Assembly (NCBI RefSeq): GCF_030944405.1
Contig: NZ_CP132339.1
Span: forward strand, 1,364,001 to 1,428,000
DNA: 64,000 nucleotides
DNA from: Janthinobacterium sp. J1-1
GTDB lineage: Bacteria; Pseudomonadota; Gammaproteobacteria; Burkholderiales; Burkholderiaceae_D
Direction of reading: 5' to 3'
Made by a program: the position numbers and the translations under genes. Below, one piece after another: positions 51,978 through 60,690 of the stretch. The notes beneath the pieces are model-generated. The model had not been told where the DNA came from. It saw only the letters and a list, made by a program, of their open reading frames with translations, and did no database searches. Every line of letters starts with the position of its first letter. Positions within the stretch are counted from its first letter, which is position 1.

Positions 51978-53240
51978 ATGTTGAAGAAATCGAAGTTCAC
52001 GCGAAATATCGTACAGATCGCGACGGGATCGGCATTGAGCCAATTGATACTGATTGGCTCAATGCCTGTTTTGACTCGACTGTACGACCCATCTGAGTTC
52101 GGGGCGCTCGCCCTTTTCAGCTCTGCCTATGCGCTTATTGTCGGCCTGTTCACTCTCAAATACGACTACGCTATCATCCTCCCGGAGGACGACAACGTGG
52201 CGCGGGAATTGACAACGCTATGCCTTTACCTGTCCATTGCGATGTGTTTTGCTGGAGTTGCGGGACTTGCTGCTGCCAAATACAGTTTCGCTCAAGAGCT
52301 GGCATGGTATTTCTTTCTTGTTCCGGTCGCATCGGTGGTGGGAACCGCCTATACTTGCGCGCAACAATGGGCGGCACGAGCCCGTGACTATCATCGATCG
52401 TCGCAAAGCCAGGTCGTAAACGCAGTGGCCAATGTCGGTGTGGTGCTGACGCTTGCAGCTAGTGGCTGGAGCTTCACTGGTCGGTTAGTGGTTGGCTATA
52501 CGGTCGGGCTTAGCGTGGCGACCCTTTTTTTGGCCGGGTACGGTTGGCGCCATGGACCGTTTGCGTCAATGTCGGCGCTGGGTGCGCGTGCGCGCGAATT
52601 CAAGCGTTTTCCTCTGTTTGTATTCCCGTCGTTTCTGCTCGCAACTGGCAGTATCAATACTGCCCCCTTCGTCCTGCGTGCCTTGTTTCGGATCGAAGAT
52701 GTCGGTTTTTACGCTGTGGCGAACCGTTTTTTGCTCGCGCCCAGTTCGCTGATTGGGGGGGCGATATCCGAAGCTTTCCGTGCCGAGTTCGTGTCAATGC
52801 AGAAAGCTGGCGGGGATACGGCTCGTCTGTTCCAGAATACGCTGCGTTCTCTCCTGCTAGTGGCCACGCCGGTGTTCGGCGCTTTAATGGTTTTTGCGCC
52901 GACATTGTTCGAGTTTTTGCTTGGCCCCTCGTTTGGACCCAGCGGGCTTGTGGTCAGGTACATCAGCCTGGGCGTTTTTGCTCAGTTTGTCGCCCAGCCG
53001 TTCCACTATGTATTCGTGGCTACTGGGCGGGTACGCACAGGCTTGGTGGTGCAAGGGGCTTGCGCATTTGTTCCCCTGCTCGGGCTGATCGCTGGTGGTC
53101 TAAAAGGGGTGGGAATACTCCACGCCCTGTTATTTGGGGCAATTCTTTCGGCAGCCACCTCCGCAGTATTGATCTGGATGGCGTACCGCTGCTGCGAGAA
53201 CCCGACCAGTGTGTCCGACGAGGTGAATAACCATGCTTAA
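51978..53240 (+). CDS. wzx: Wzx-type polysaccharide flippase
   Basis: A 420-residue inner-membrane protein with about 12 hydrophobic segments. The N-terminus FTRNIVQIATGSALSQLILIGSMPVLTRLYDPSEFGALALFSSAYALIVGLFTLKYDYAIILPEDD is characteristic of oligosaccharide flippases of the MATE-like MVF superfamily. It moves the lipid-linked repeat unit to the periplasmic side. It overlaps the polymerase gene by 8 bp. Base composition is noticeably less GC-rich than the AST region, as is common for serotype-specific genes. Confidence 0.9.
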   Translation: MLKKSKFTRNIVQIATGSALSQLILIGSMPVLTRLYDPSEFGALALFSSAYALIVGLFTLKYDYAIILPEDDNVARELTTLCLYLSIAMCFAGVAGLAAAKYSFAQELAWYFFLVPVASVVGTAYTCAQQWAARARDYHRSSQSQVVNAVANVGVVLTLAASGWSFTGRLVVGYTVGLSVATLFLAGYGWRHGPFASMSALGARAREFKRFPLFVFPSFLLATGSINTAPFVLRALFRIEDVGFYAVANRFLLAPSSLIGGAISEAFRAEFVSMQKAGGDTARLFQNTLRSLLLVATPVFGALMVFAPTLFEFLLGPSFGPSGLVVRYISLGVFAQFVAQPFHYVFVATGRVRTGLVVQGACAFVPLLGLIAGGLKGVGILHALLFGAILSAATSAVLIWMAYRCCENPTSVSDEVNNHA

Positions 53241-54564
53241 ATTGATCTTGGTTGGATTGGCGTACTGTGGCCTTTTCCATTATGCATACGTTACCACAAT
53301 CACCCCGATTTTTGCGTACGCGCATTACGTGTACAACGATCCAGCCATAGATGGGTTGTTCGTTGCCTACGTGTGTGCAGTATTTCCCTTGGCATTATTC
53401 AAGGAAAGTCCCCTTCCGTCCAACTTTGGGGCTGCGCTCCTGTACGTCCTCTGTTACGCACCAGCACAGCTCATGCTCCTGTTCATGTGGGAGCGGGAAG
53501 CGCTTGAATTGGTTGTTCTACAAACGGTACTGGCAGCTAGTATGGGAGCGCTGTTCGTCATGGCGCGCAGCGGTGGTGGCCAACAGATCGAAGCGAGTGT
53601 CGAGCCTGCAAAGTTGTCGATGACCATCAATGTTCTCACGGGCGTGTCAATGCTGGCGTTATTCGCTACCTTTTCTGGCCAAATGGAACTGGTGTCATTC
53701 AATGATGTGTACGACTTGCGTTCCACGGCAGCTTCCACTCAACGCGCATTCGGCGTCGACTACCTACTTAGCTGGATGTCGTATTCATTCTTACCCTACT
53801 ATTTCGCCAAGGGTTTCCTGTCGCGTAACTGGCGCGATCTGGCGATAGGTGTTGTGGGGAGCATGCTGCTGTATATCGCGATGGGCTCCAAAGCCGGCCT
53901 CCTTCTCGGACCGATAATTTTCCTCGTTGGAGTGATTTATGGCTCCGGGGGCAATGCTCTTAAGCGATTGCTAATTGGGGTCGGGGTCGGTGTAGCTGTG
54001 ACGGTTCTGGTGATCCCAGGTGAAGGGATCTGGATTTGGGCGAGATCCATTCTGCTGATTCGAATTCTAGGCACGGGGGGGTGGACCATGTCGACTTATT
54101 ACGAGTACTTCACATCGCACCAGTTCACTTACTACACGCACATTGGCCCGATCAATGCGATATTTGGCGGCTATCCTTACGGCGAGTATTCTCTGGGTCA
54201 AATGATTGGCCTGGAGTATAGCGGCTCATACGAGGCGAACTTTAATGCGAACTTCTGGGCCAGCGACGGATTTGCAGCCTTAGGTTTGGCAGGAATTCCG
54301 TTCGCAACGGCGGCACTAGGTTTGGTCTTTTATCTGATTAACGTCCTTACGCGACATTGTGCCCCGCGCCTAGTCGTCATGTGGCTTACCGGTTTCTGGT
54401 TGGCATTGCTCAACCTACCGCTATCTGTCGCGATACTGTCAGGTGGTGGTCTCGTCACCGTATTGCTGATCCAAGCGAGTATCTCGCGGCGAGTACCTGA
54501 TCCTGATTTTGCCCAAGCCGACGCGTTAAAAATTAGCTCATTCGATACATCCTTTAAAAAGTAA
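53233..54564 (+). CDS. wzy: Probable Wzy-type polysaccharide polymerase
   Basis: A 443-residue protein with about ten or more membrane helices and a periplasmic loop near residues 280-350 (GTGGWTMSTYYEYFTSHQFTYYTHIGPINAIFGGYPYGEYSLGQMIGLEYSG...NANFWASDGFAALG). Wzy proteins share topology rather than sequence, so the assignment rests on hydrophobicity, position between the flippase and glycosyltransferases, and overlap with wzx. It would join repeat units in the periplasm under control of the Wzz-like protein. Confidence 0.78.
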   Translation: MLKLILVGLAYCGLFHYAYVTTITPIFAYAHYVYNDPAIDGLFVAYVCAVFPLALFKESPLPSNFGAALLYVLCYAPAQLMLLFMWEREALELVVLQTVLAASMGALFVMARSGGGQQIEASVEPAKLSMTINVLTGVSMLALFATFSGQMELVSFNDVYDLRSTAASTQRAFGVDYLLSWMSYSFLPYYFAKGFLSRNWRDLAIGVVGSMLLYIAMGSKAGLLLGPIIFLVGVIYGSGGNALKRLLIGVGVGVAVTVLVIPGEGIWIWARSILLIRILGTGGWTMSTYYEYFTSHQFTYYTHIGPINAIFGGYPYGEYSLGQMIGLEYSGSYEANFNANFWASDGFAALGLAGIPFATAALGLVFYLINVLTRHCAPRLVVMWLTGFWLALLNLPLSVAILSGGGLVTVLLIQASISRRVPDPDFAQADALKISSFDTSFKK

Positions 54565-54576
54565 AAAATAAGAATT

Positions 54577-55788
54577 ATGAAGATTGTTCACGTTGAAGAT
54601 TTCATTCACCCTGACGCTGGATACCAGGTCAACCTGCTCTCACGCCTACAACAGATCGACGGCCAGGAAGTATCAATCGTCACAGGTGAATTGGATAAAA
54701 TGCCGGACTGGTTGACAGGATTTTTCGGTATTGATCGTATTGAGGAGCGCGACGCACGTTTCAAGAGGGAAACTGGAGTACCGATTCACCGCGTGCCCCT
54801 GCATGGATTCTACAGCGGCCGGGCGATTATGCATTTTTGGCGACTGTTCCGTACTGTCGCTAAGGAAAAGCCGGATGTGGTGTTTGTACATGGTGAGGAT
54901 ACACTCACCGGAATGCTGTTCATCATCTTGTCGCGCTGGCTGCCATACCCAATTATTCTCGATTGCCATATGTTGGAGATGGCATCGTTGAATCGTTTCC
55001 GCAAGTACTTCCGCTGGCTTTACAAGCGTATCATCACGCCAATTATTTTATCGCGTAATATCCCGTTGATCCGCGTGGTCGATAGCGATTTTGTAGAGAA
55101 GTGCCTTGGTATACCATTGTCGCATACTGATTTGTTGTCGTTCGGGACCGACACTTTGCATTTTAGTCCGAACCCTGAAAACAGACGCGCTAAGCGCGCT
55201 GAGCTTGGGCTGTCGCAGGACGCGTTCGTCGTACTCTATGCCGGCAAACTGGATGAACAGAAAGGAGGCGCATTCCTTTCGAGTGCATTGTGTGAAAAGT
55301 TAACAGCGCCAAATGAGCGCGAACTGCAATTCTTGATTGTGGGCAATAGCGTAGGTACGTATGGCGAACAAGTCGAGAAAAATTTTGCCGCCTCCGATAA
55401 CGTAATTAAACGGTTGCCGACCCAACGTTATTTCGACCTTGCAGGGTTTTACCAAGCGGCGGATTTGGTCGTTTTCCCGAAACAATGCAGTATGAGTTTC
55501 TTCGAAGCGCAGTCATGTGGCTGCCCAATCCTGTTCGAGGCCAATGAAATCAACACCCAACGTGCGCAGTTTGGCAACGCTATCACATTCACAGGTGGCG
55601 ACATTTCTGATTTTCGCCAAAAACTCATGGGGTTAGTCGCCTTGGAACAGGAAGCCCTCGATGCGTACGGGATTAATGCGCGCAAGTTTATCATTGATAA
55701 CTATGACTTTGTTCCTATCGCACGGCAATTTACGGCTGTGCTAGAGCGGGCGCTAGTGGCAAGCACCGCAAAGTCGCAACGGACCTGA
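54577..55788 (+). CDS. Glycosyltransferase, family 4-like
   Basis: A 403-residue GT-B fold enzyme. The N-terminal half (MKIVHVEDFIHPDAGYQVNLLSRLQQ) is the acceptor domain. The C-terminal donor domain includes VVLYAGKLDEQKGGAFLSSAL and the E-x7-E-like stretch AADLVVFPKQCSMSFFEAQSCGCPILFEANEINTQRAQFG. It would add one sugar of the repeat unit to the lipid carrier on the cytosolic face. Donor and linkage cannot be read from the sequence. It follows the polymerase by 12 bp and precedes a second glycosyltransferase by 3 bp. Confidence 0.85.
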   Translation: MKIVHVEDFIHPDAGYQVNLLSRLQQIDGQEVSIVTGELDKMPDWLTGFFGIDRIEERDARFKRETGVPIHRVPLHGFYSGRAIMHFWRLFRTVAKEKPDVVFVHGEDTLTGMLFIILSRWLPYPIILDCHMLEMASLNRFRKYFRWLYKRIITPIILSRNIPLIRVVDSDFVEKCLGIPLSHTDLLSFGTDTLHFSPNPENRRAKRAELGLSQDAFVVLYAGKLDEQKGGAFLSSALCEKLTAPNERELQFLIVGNSVGTYGEQVEKNFAASDNVIKRLPTQRYFDLAGFYQAADLVVFPKQCSMSFFEAQSCGCPILFEANEINTQRAQFGNAITFTGGDISDFRQKLMGLVALEQEALDAYGINARKFIIDNYDFVPIARQFTAVLERALVASTAKSQRT

Positions 55789-55791
55789 AAG

Positions 55792-56976
55792 ATGTCGGAA
55801 ATGAATAAAGATTCAGGCGCTATGCGGCCGCTTGTCGTTGGGATTGACGCATCGCGCAACCGTTCCGGTGGTGCGCGCGCGCATATAATTGGTATTATTG
55901 AAAATTTATGCCCTGAGCAGCACGATATCAAGGGAGTCCATGTCTGGGCCTACCGTACTCTGCTCGATGCTTTGCCTGACCTGCCGTGGCTGCACAAGCA
56001 TTGCCCTCCCGCGCTGGAGCGTGGTCTGCTTTCCCAACTTTGGTGGCAGATGCAGGATTTGGCTGAGGAGGCCAGGCAGGCCGGCTGTGACATCCTTTTC
56101 GCGACCGACGCCAGCACGCTTTGCAACTTCCAGCCGTTGGTCGTGTTGAGTCAGGACATGCTGTCATACGAAAAAGGTGTGATGTCCTACTTCGGCTACG
56201 GTACAGCGCGCCTGCGACTATTGCTGATCTTGTTTCTGCAAAACGCCGCGTTTCGTCGGGCGCGCGGTGTCATTTTTTTGACCAAGTACGCTGGCAAGGT
56301 TATTCAATCGAGCTGCGGTGCGCTGAAGCGCGTGACCTATGTCGCGCATGGGGTGGGAGAGAATTTCCGTGCCATTGGCTTGACGCGCCCGTGGCCAGTG
56401 AATCCAGTTGAGCCATTAGTCTGCACCTATGTGTCGAACACCGAGATGTACAAGCACCAATGGCAAGTCGTTGAGGCGATGGCGTTACTGCGTGTGCGGG
56501 GCCACAATGTCAATCTGGTGCTGGTCGGCGGAGGCCAGGGACAGGCTCAGGCGCTGCTTGATGCGGCAATACGGAAGTATGATCCGCAACAGGAGTTCGT
56601 GACTCAGGTTGCATTCGTTTCTCAAGCAGAGCTGACCGACTACCTTGCACAATCGAATATTTTCATATTCGCATCTAGTTGCGAGAATCAACCAGTGACG
56701 CTGCTCGAGGGAATGGCGGCCGGCTTGCCAATTGCTTGTTCGGATCGAGGCCCAATGTTGGAGGTCCTCGAAGATGCCGGGACTTTCTTCGATCCAGAAA
56801 AACCGGAAACGATAGCGGATGCGGTCGAGGACCTTATCCTTAATGAAGAGAAACGCAAGTTATTAGCTGCTCGTGCGCAGCAGATCGCGGCTCGCTATTC
56901 ATGGTCGCGCTGCGCCAGCAAAACGTTTAATTTTATATCCAGTACTTATTGGAATGGGAAAGTTTACGCCGAGTAG
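55792..56976 (+). CDS. Glycosyltransferase, family 4-like (second)
   Basis: A 394-residue GT-B enzyme. VGIDASRNRSGGARAHIIGIIENL is the N-terminal acceptor-side loop, and VSNTEMYKHQWQVVEAMALLRVRGHNVNLVLVGGG and YLAQSNIFIFASSCENQPVTLLEGMAAGLPIACSDRGPMLEVLEDAGTFFDPEKPETIADAVEDLI form the donor domain with the E-x7-E motif. It probably transfers another sugar of the repeat, perhaps the diamino-uronic acid. ATG 55792 is used; an alternative Met lies three codons later. A 106-bp AT-rich spacer without features separates it from the amidotransferase gene. Confidence 0.87.
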   Translation: MSEMNKDSGAMRPLVVGIDASRNRSGGARAHIIGIIENLCPEQHDIKGVHVWAYRTLLDALPDLPWLHKHCPPALERGLLSQLWWQMQDLAEEARQAGCDILFATDASTLCNFQPLVVLSQDMLSYEKGVMSYFGYGTARLRLLLILFLQNAAFRRARGVIFLTKYAGKVIQSSCGALKRVTYVAHGVGENFRAIGLTRPWPVNPVEPLVCTYVSNTEMYKHQWQVVEAMALLRVRGHNVNLVLVGGGQGQAQALLDAAIRKYDPQQEFVTQVAFVSQAELTDYLAQSNIFIFASSCENQPVTLLEGMAAGLPIACSDRGPMLEVLEDAGTFFDPEKPETIADAVEDLILNEEKRKLLAARAQQIAARYSWSRCASKTFNFISSTYWNGKVYAE

Positions 56977-57082
56977 TGACTGCAAATCTGCGACCATTGC
57001 ATAATGGACACTAGCGCCTCAAATATTACCTTCCTAGATGACACCTTTCAAGCTGAAAAATTAACTTAAGACAAAATAAAAC

Positions 57083-58228
57083 ATGAACCTGGATCCTAAT
57101 TACCAGATGTGCCGCCGTTGTATCATGGATACATCCGACGCAGGCATACAATTTGATAGCAGCGGCACATGCAACTACTGCAATAATTTTGACACGAACA
57201 TTGTTCCAAACTGGCATACCGACGAAAAGGGCGCGAGCGAACTGGCCGTGCTCGCCGATAAGATCCGTGCCGATGGCAAGGGCAAGGACTTCGATTGCAT
57301 CATCGGCCTTAGTGGTGGGCTGGACAGTTCCTATGCGGTTTACGTGGCGAAAGAGAAAATGGGCCTGCGCCCGCTGCTGTATCACGTCGATGCTGGCTGG
57401 AATACCGACCAGGCAGTCGGCAACATCGAAAAACTCGTCGATGGCCTTGGCCTGGACTTGTACACGGAAGTGGTGAACTGGCAGGAAATGAAGGACTTGC
57501 AGGTGGCTTTCCTGAAGTCGCAGATTCCCGATCAGGATTTGCCGCAGGATGCCTCGTTCTTCTCGTCGCTGTACAAATTCGCGCGCAAGAACAAGATCAA
57601 GTATGTGGTTACCGGATCGAACTATTCGACCGAATGCTGCCGTGAGCCGGAAGCGTGGGGTGGTTATCTGGGTATCGACAAGACCTTGTTTGGCGACATC
57701 CACGGCAAATTCGGCAAGCGTCCGCTGAAGACGTTCCCCTTGCTCGACATCCTTGTCTACAAAGGCTATTACCAGCATGTGCTGGGCATGCAGGTGGCCA
57801 AGCCGCTGAACATGGTGCCATTCCTGAAAAAAGACGCCGAGGATGAACTCGAACGCCGCTTTGGCTGGAAGCGTTTTCAGCACAAGCACCACGAGTCGCG
57901 TTTTACCCGCTTCTACGAGGATTACTGGCTGCCGCGCAAGTTCGGCTTCCAGAAACGTCGAGCGCACTTCTCCAGCTTGATCATGACGGGACAAATGACG
58001 CGCGAAGCCGCGCTGGACCGTATATCACGCCCTGAGATGGATGAACATTTTCTCAAGCAGGAATTCGAATACGTGGCCAGCAAGCTCGATCTTTCCGTAG
58101 AGGAACTGCAGGCCATTTTTGACGGGGAAAACAAGACGTATCGTGACTACCGCAACAAGCGCTGGCTGATTGGCGCGGGCGCCAGTGCGATGCGCCTGCT
58201 GGGTACGGAAAAGAGGTTTTTCCGATGA
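57083..58228 (+). CDS. wbpG: N-acetyl sugar amidotransferase (WbpG-like)
   Basis: A 381-residue enzyme of the ATP-pyrophosphatase fold. The PP-loop SGGLDSS is at residues 77-83, and paired Cys (C10, C13 in MCRRCIMD; C30, C33 in CNYC) look like a zinc site. VTGSNYSTECCREPEAWGGYLGIDKTLFGDIHGKFG is the conserved WbpG/PseA-family core. In P. aeruginosa O5, WbpG with HisH2 and HisF2 forms the acetamidino group on a 3-acetamido-mannuronic acid. The next gene, hisH-like, overlaps it in ATGA, and the hisF-like gene follows, so the module is complete. Confidence 0.92.
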   Translation: MNLDPNYQMCRRCIMDTSDAGIQFDSSGTCNYCNNFDTNIVPNWHTDEKGASELAVLADKIRADGKGKDFDCIIGLSGGLDSSYAVYVAKEKMGLRPLLYHVDAGWNTDQAVGNIEKLVDGLGLDLYTEVVNWQEMKDLQVAFLKSQIPDQDLPQDASFFSSLYKFARKNKIKYVVTGSNYSTECCREPEAWGGYLGIDKTLFGDIHGKFGKRPLKTFPLLDILVYKGYYQHVLGMQVAKPLNMVPFLKKDAEDELERRFGWKRFQHKHHESRFTRFYEDYWLPRKFGFQKRRAHFSSLIMTGQMTREAALDRISRPEMDEHFLKQEFEYVASKLDLSVEELQAIFDGENKTYRDYRNKRWLIGAGASAMRLLGTEKRFFR

Positions 58229-58839
58229 TCCATATCGTTGATTATGGCCTGGGCAATGTCCAGGCATTCGCCAATATGTACAAGCGCCTCGGTTTCGAGG
58301 CGACGCGCGCCAAGACAGCGGCCGAACTGAGCGGCGCTACCAAGATCATCCTGCCGGGTGTCGGTGCGTTCGACAAGGCAATGGAATTGCTCGATGCGTC
58401 GGGCATGCGGCCGGTACTCGAAGACCTGGTCGTCGAGAAGAAGGTACCGGTGCTGGGAATCTGCGTCGGCATGCAGATACTGGCAAGCGCCAGCGACGAG
58501 GGAACGTCGGCGGGCCTGGGCTGGATTCCAGGCCGGGTGCGTTCGTTCGGCTCGTCAGAGGAATCGTCCAAACTGCCGCTTCCCCACATGGGGTGGAATG
58601 ATGTTGCGCCAGCGCCGGGTTCTGCGTTGTTTGCCGGCCTGGAGTCGGACGCGCGCTTTTACTTTCTCCACTCATTTTTCTTCGACAGCAGCGACCCGGC
58701 CCATGTGTCGGCCCGCGCCACCTACGGCCTTAACTTTGGCTGCGCCGTCAGTTCGGGCAATGTCCATGGCGTCCAGTTTCACCCAGAGAAAAGCCACCAT
58801 TATGGTGCCTTGCTGTTGAAAAATTTCGCGGAGTTATAA
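58225..58839 (+). CDS. hisH: HisH-like glutamine amidotransferase of the sugar-amidation module
   Basis: A 204-residue class I glutaminase. The catalytic triad is intact: C80 in VPVLGICVGMQIL, H186 and E188 in HGVQFHPEKSHH. IVDYGLGNVQAFANMYKRLG and LPGVGAFDKAM are HisH hallmarks. It releases ammonia from glutamine and channels it through its HisF-like partner. Its coupling to WbpG (4-bp ATGA overlap) points to polysaccharide amidation rather than histidine synthesis; a separate hisH for histidine is expected elsewhere in the chromosome. Confidence 0.92.
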   Translation: MIHIVDYGLGNVQAFANMYKRLGFEATRAKTAAELSGATKIILPGVGAFDKAMELLDASGMRPVLEDLVVEKKVPVLGICVGMQILASASDEGTSAGLGWIPGRVRSFGSSEESSKLPLPHMGWNDVAPAPGSALFAGLESDARFYFLHSFFFDSSDPAHVSARATYGLNFGCAVSSGNVHGVQFHPEKSHHYGALLLKNFAEL

Positions 58840-58840
58840 G

Positions 58841-59644
58841 ATGCTCAGACCAAGGATTATCCCTTGCCTGTTGGTGCACGAAAAAGGTCTGGTCAAGACA
58901 GTGTCGTTCAAGTCGCCAAAATATGTGGGTGACCCGATCAATGCGGTCAAGATTTTCAATGAAAAGGAATCGGACGAGCTTATCGTGCTGGACATCGATG
59001 CCTCGGTCAATGGCGTCGAACCTGACTACAAACTGATTTCCGACCTGGCAGCGGAGTGCCGCATGCCCTTGTGCTACGGCGGCGGAATTCGCACTGCGGC
59101 ACAGGCAAAACACATCATCAGCCTGGGTGTGGAGAAAATCGCGATCAGCTCGGCGGCAGTGGAAAATCCGGAGCTCGTTTCCCAGATTTCCGACGAAGTG
59201 GGCCGCCAGAGCGTGGTAGTGGTCATCGACGTCAAGAAGCGCATGCTGAGCAAAGAGTACGACGTTTATATCCACAACGGTCGCAAGAACACCAAACGTA
59301 ATCCGATCGAACTGGCCAAGCAGATGGAATTGCTGGGGGCGGGCGAAATCGTGCTCAATTCGATCGACCAGGATGGTCAGATGAAGGGCTACGACGTGGC
59401 ACTGGCACAGAAATTACGCGAAGCGGTGCGTATTCCGATCACCATCCTCGGTGGCGCCGGTTCGTTGCAGGACATCGAAAAGCTGGTTGGCGCCTGTGGC
59501 GTGGTTGGCGCCTCGGCTGGCAGCCTGTTTGTCTTCAAGGGTGTGTATAAAGCCGTCCTGATCAATTATCCGAGTGTGCTCCAGCGCGACGAACTGGTGG
59601 CGCGTGCGCTAGGTTTGAACTTGGCAACAGTTAACGAAAAATAA
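58841..59644 (+). CDS. hisF: HisF-like subunit of the sugar-amidation module, first catalytic Asp replaced
   Basis: A 267-residue (beta/alpha)8 barrel homologous to imidazole glycerol-phosphate synthase HisF. It starts RIIPCLLVHEKGLVKTVSFKSPKYVGDPINAVKIFNEKESDEL. Canonical HisF has Asp11 (CLDV); here residue 11 is Leu, while Asp130 (VVVVIDVKK) is kept. It is also longer than usual, with inserts such as HNGRKNTKRNPIELAKQ. This is the pattern of the HisF2-type proteins that pass ammonia to WbpG. It sits 1 bp after the hisH-like stop codon. True histidine-pathway activity is unlikely. Confidence 0.92.
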   Translation: MLRPRIIPCLLVHEKGLVKTVSFKSPKYVGDPINAVKIFNEKESDELIVLDIDASVNGVEPDYKLISDLAAECRMPLCYGGGIRTAAQAKHIISLGVEKIAISSAAVENPELVSQISDEVGRQSVVVVIDVKKRMLSKEYDVYIHNGRKNTKRNPIELAKQMELLGAGEIVLNSIDQDGQMKGYDVALAQKLREAVRIPITILGGAGSLQDIEKLVGACGVVGASAGSLFVFKGVYKAVLINYPSVLQRDELVARALGLNLATVNEK

Positions 59645-59652
59645 GGAATTGT

Positions 59653-60687
59653 ATGTTTGAAGGCAAAGTACTGCTCATTACCGGTGGCACGGGTTCGTTT
59701 GGAAACGCCGTTCTGCGTCGTTTTCTGGATACCGAGATCAAAGAGATCCGCATTTTCAGCCGCGATGAAAAAAAGCAGGATGACATGCGCAAGAAGTACA
59801 ACAATCCGAAGCTGAAGTTTTATATCGGTGATGTGCGTGATTTTTCCAGTGTCCTGAATGCCACCCGCGGCGTTGATTTCATTTTCCATGCGGCGGCGCT
59901 GAAGCAGGTGCCGTCGTGCGAGTTCCACCCGATGGAAGCGGTCAAGACCAATATCATCGGTACCGACAATCTGCTGGAGGCGGCGATTCAGAACAGCGTA
60001 CGCCGCGTGGTCTGCCTGAGTACCGACAAGGCCGCCTACCCGATCAATGCCATGGGCATTTCGAAGGCGATGATGGAAAAAGTCATGGTCGCCAAGTCGC
60101 GTGGCCTCGATGATGCCAAAACCGTCATTTGCGGCACGCGCTATGGCAACGTGATGGCCTCGCGCGGTTCGGTGATTCCCCTGTTCGTGGATCAGGTACT
60201 GGCTGGCAAGTCGATCACCATCACCGACCCTGCCATGACGCGCTTCATGATGACGCTCGAAGATGCGGTCGACCTGGTGCTGTATGCATTCGAACATGGC
60301 ACCAATGGCGATATGTTTGTTCAGAAAGCGCCGGCCGCCACGGTTGAAACGCTGGTCGCCGCGCTGTTGTCGATCATGGAAAAACCGGCGCACAAGGTGG
60401 ACGTGATCGGCACGCGCCATGGCGAAAAATTGTATGAGACCTTGCTCAGCCGTGAAGAAATGGCCGCGGCCGAAGACCTGGGCGGCTACTACCGTATTCC
60501 GCCAGATCTGCGTGACCTGAACTACGGTAAATTCGTTGAAGAGGGCGAGGCGAAGATCTCGACTTACGACGACTACAATTCGCACAATACCGACCGTCTC
60601 GATACCGATGGCATGAAGCAACTGTTGATGAAGCTCGATTTCGTCCAGGCAATCGCGCGCGGTGAATCACCGGTCGAGGAAGGCTGA
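59653..60687 (+). CDS. wbjB: UDP-GlcNAc 4,6-dehydratase / 5-epimerase (WbjB/FnlA-like)
   Basis: A 344-residue soluble SDR enzyme. LLITGGTGSFGNAVLRRFL is the NAD(P) site; the active-site region is STDKAAYPINAMGISKAMMEK, again Met where most SDRs have Tyr. AALKQVPSCEFHPMEAVKTNIIGTDNLL and GTRYGNVMASRGSVIPLF are typical of the WbjB/CapE/FlaA1 short group. It would convert UDP-GlcNAc to the L-arabino 4-keto-6-deoxy sugar, first step to UDP-L-FucNAc. AAGGA precedes the ATG. It is the first of three consecutive genes of that pathway. Confidence 0.92.
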   Translation: MFEGKVLLITGGTGSFGNAVLRRFLDTEIKEIRIFSRDEKKQDDMRKKYNNPKLKFYIGDVRDFSSVLNATRGVDFIFHAAALKQVPSCEFHPMEAVKTNIIGTDNLLEAAIQNSVRRVVCLSTDKAAYPINAMGISKAMMEKVMVAKSRGLDDAKTVICGTRYGNVMASRGSVIPLFVDQVLAGKSITITDPAMTRFMMTLEDAVDLVLYAFEHGTNGDMFVQKAPAATVETLVAALLSIMEKPAHKVDVIGTRHGEKLYETLLSREEMAAAEDLGGYYRIPPDLRDLNYGKFVEEGEAKISTYDDYNSHNTDRLDTDGMKQLLMKLDFVQAIARGESPVEEG

Positions 60688-60690
60688 GCG

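Noticed and set aside
58225..59644. hisH and hisF as histidine-biosynthesis genes
   Set aside because: They are translationally coupled to wbpG, no other his gene is nearby, and the HisF-like protein lacks the Asp11 needed for cyclase activity.
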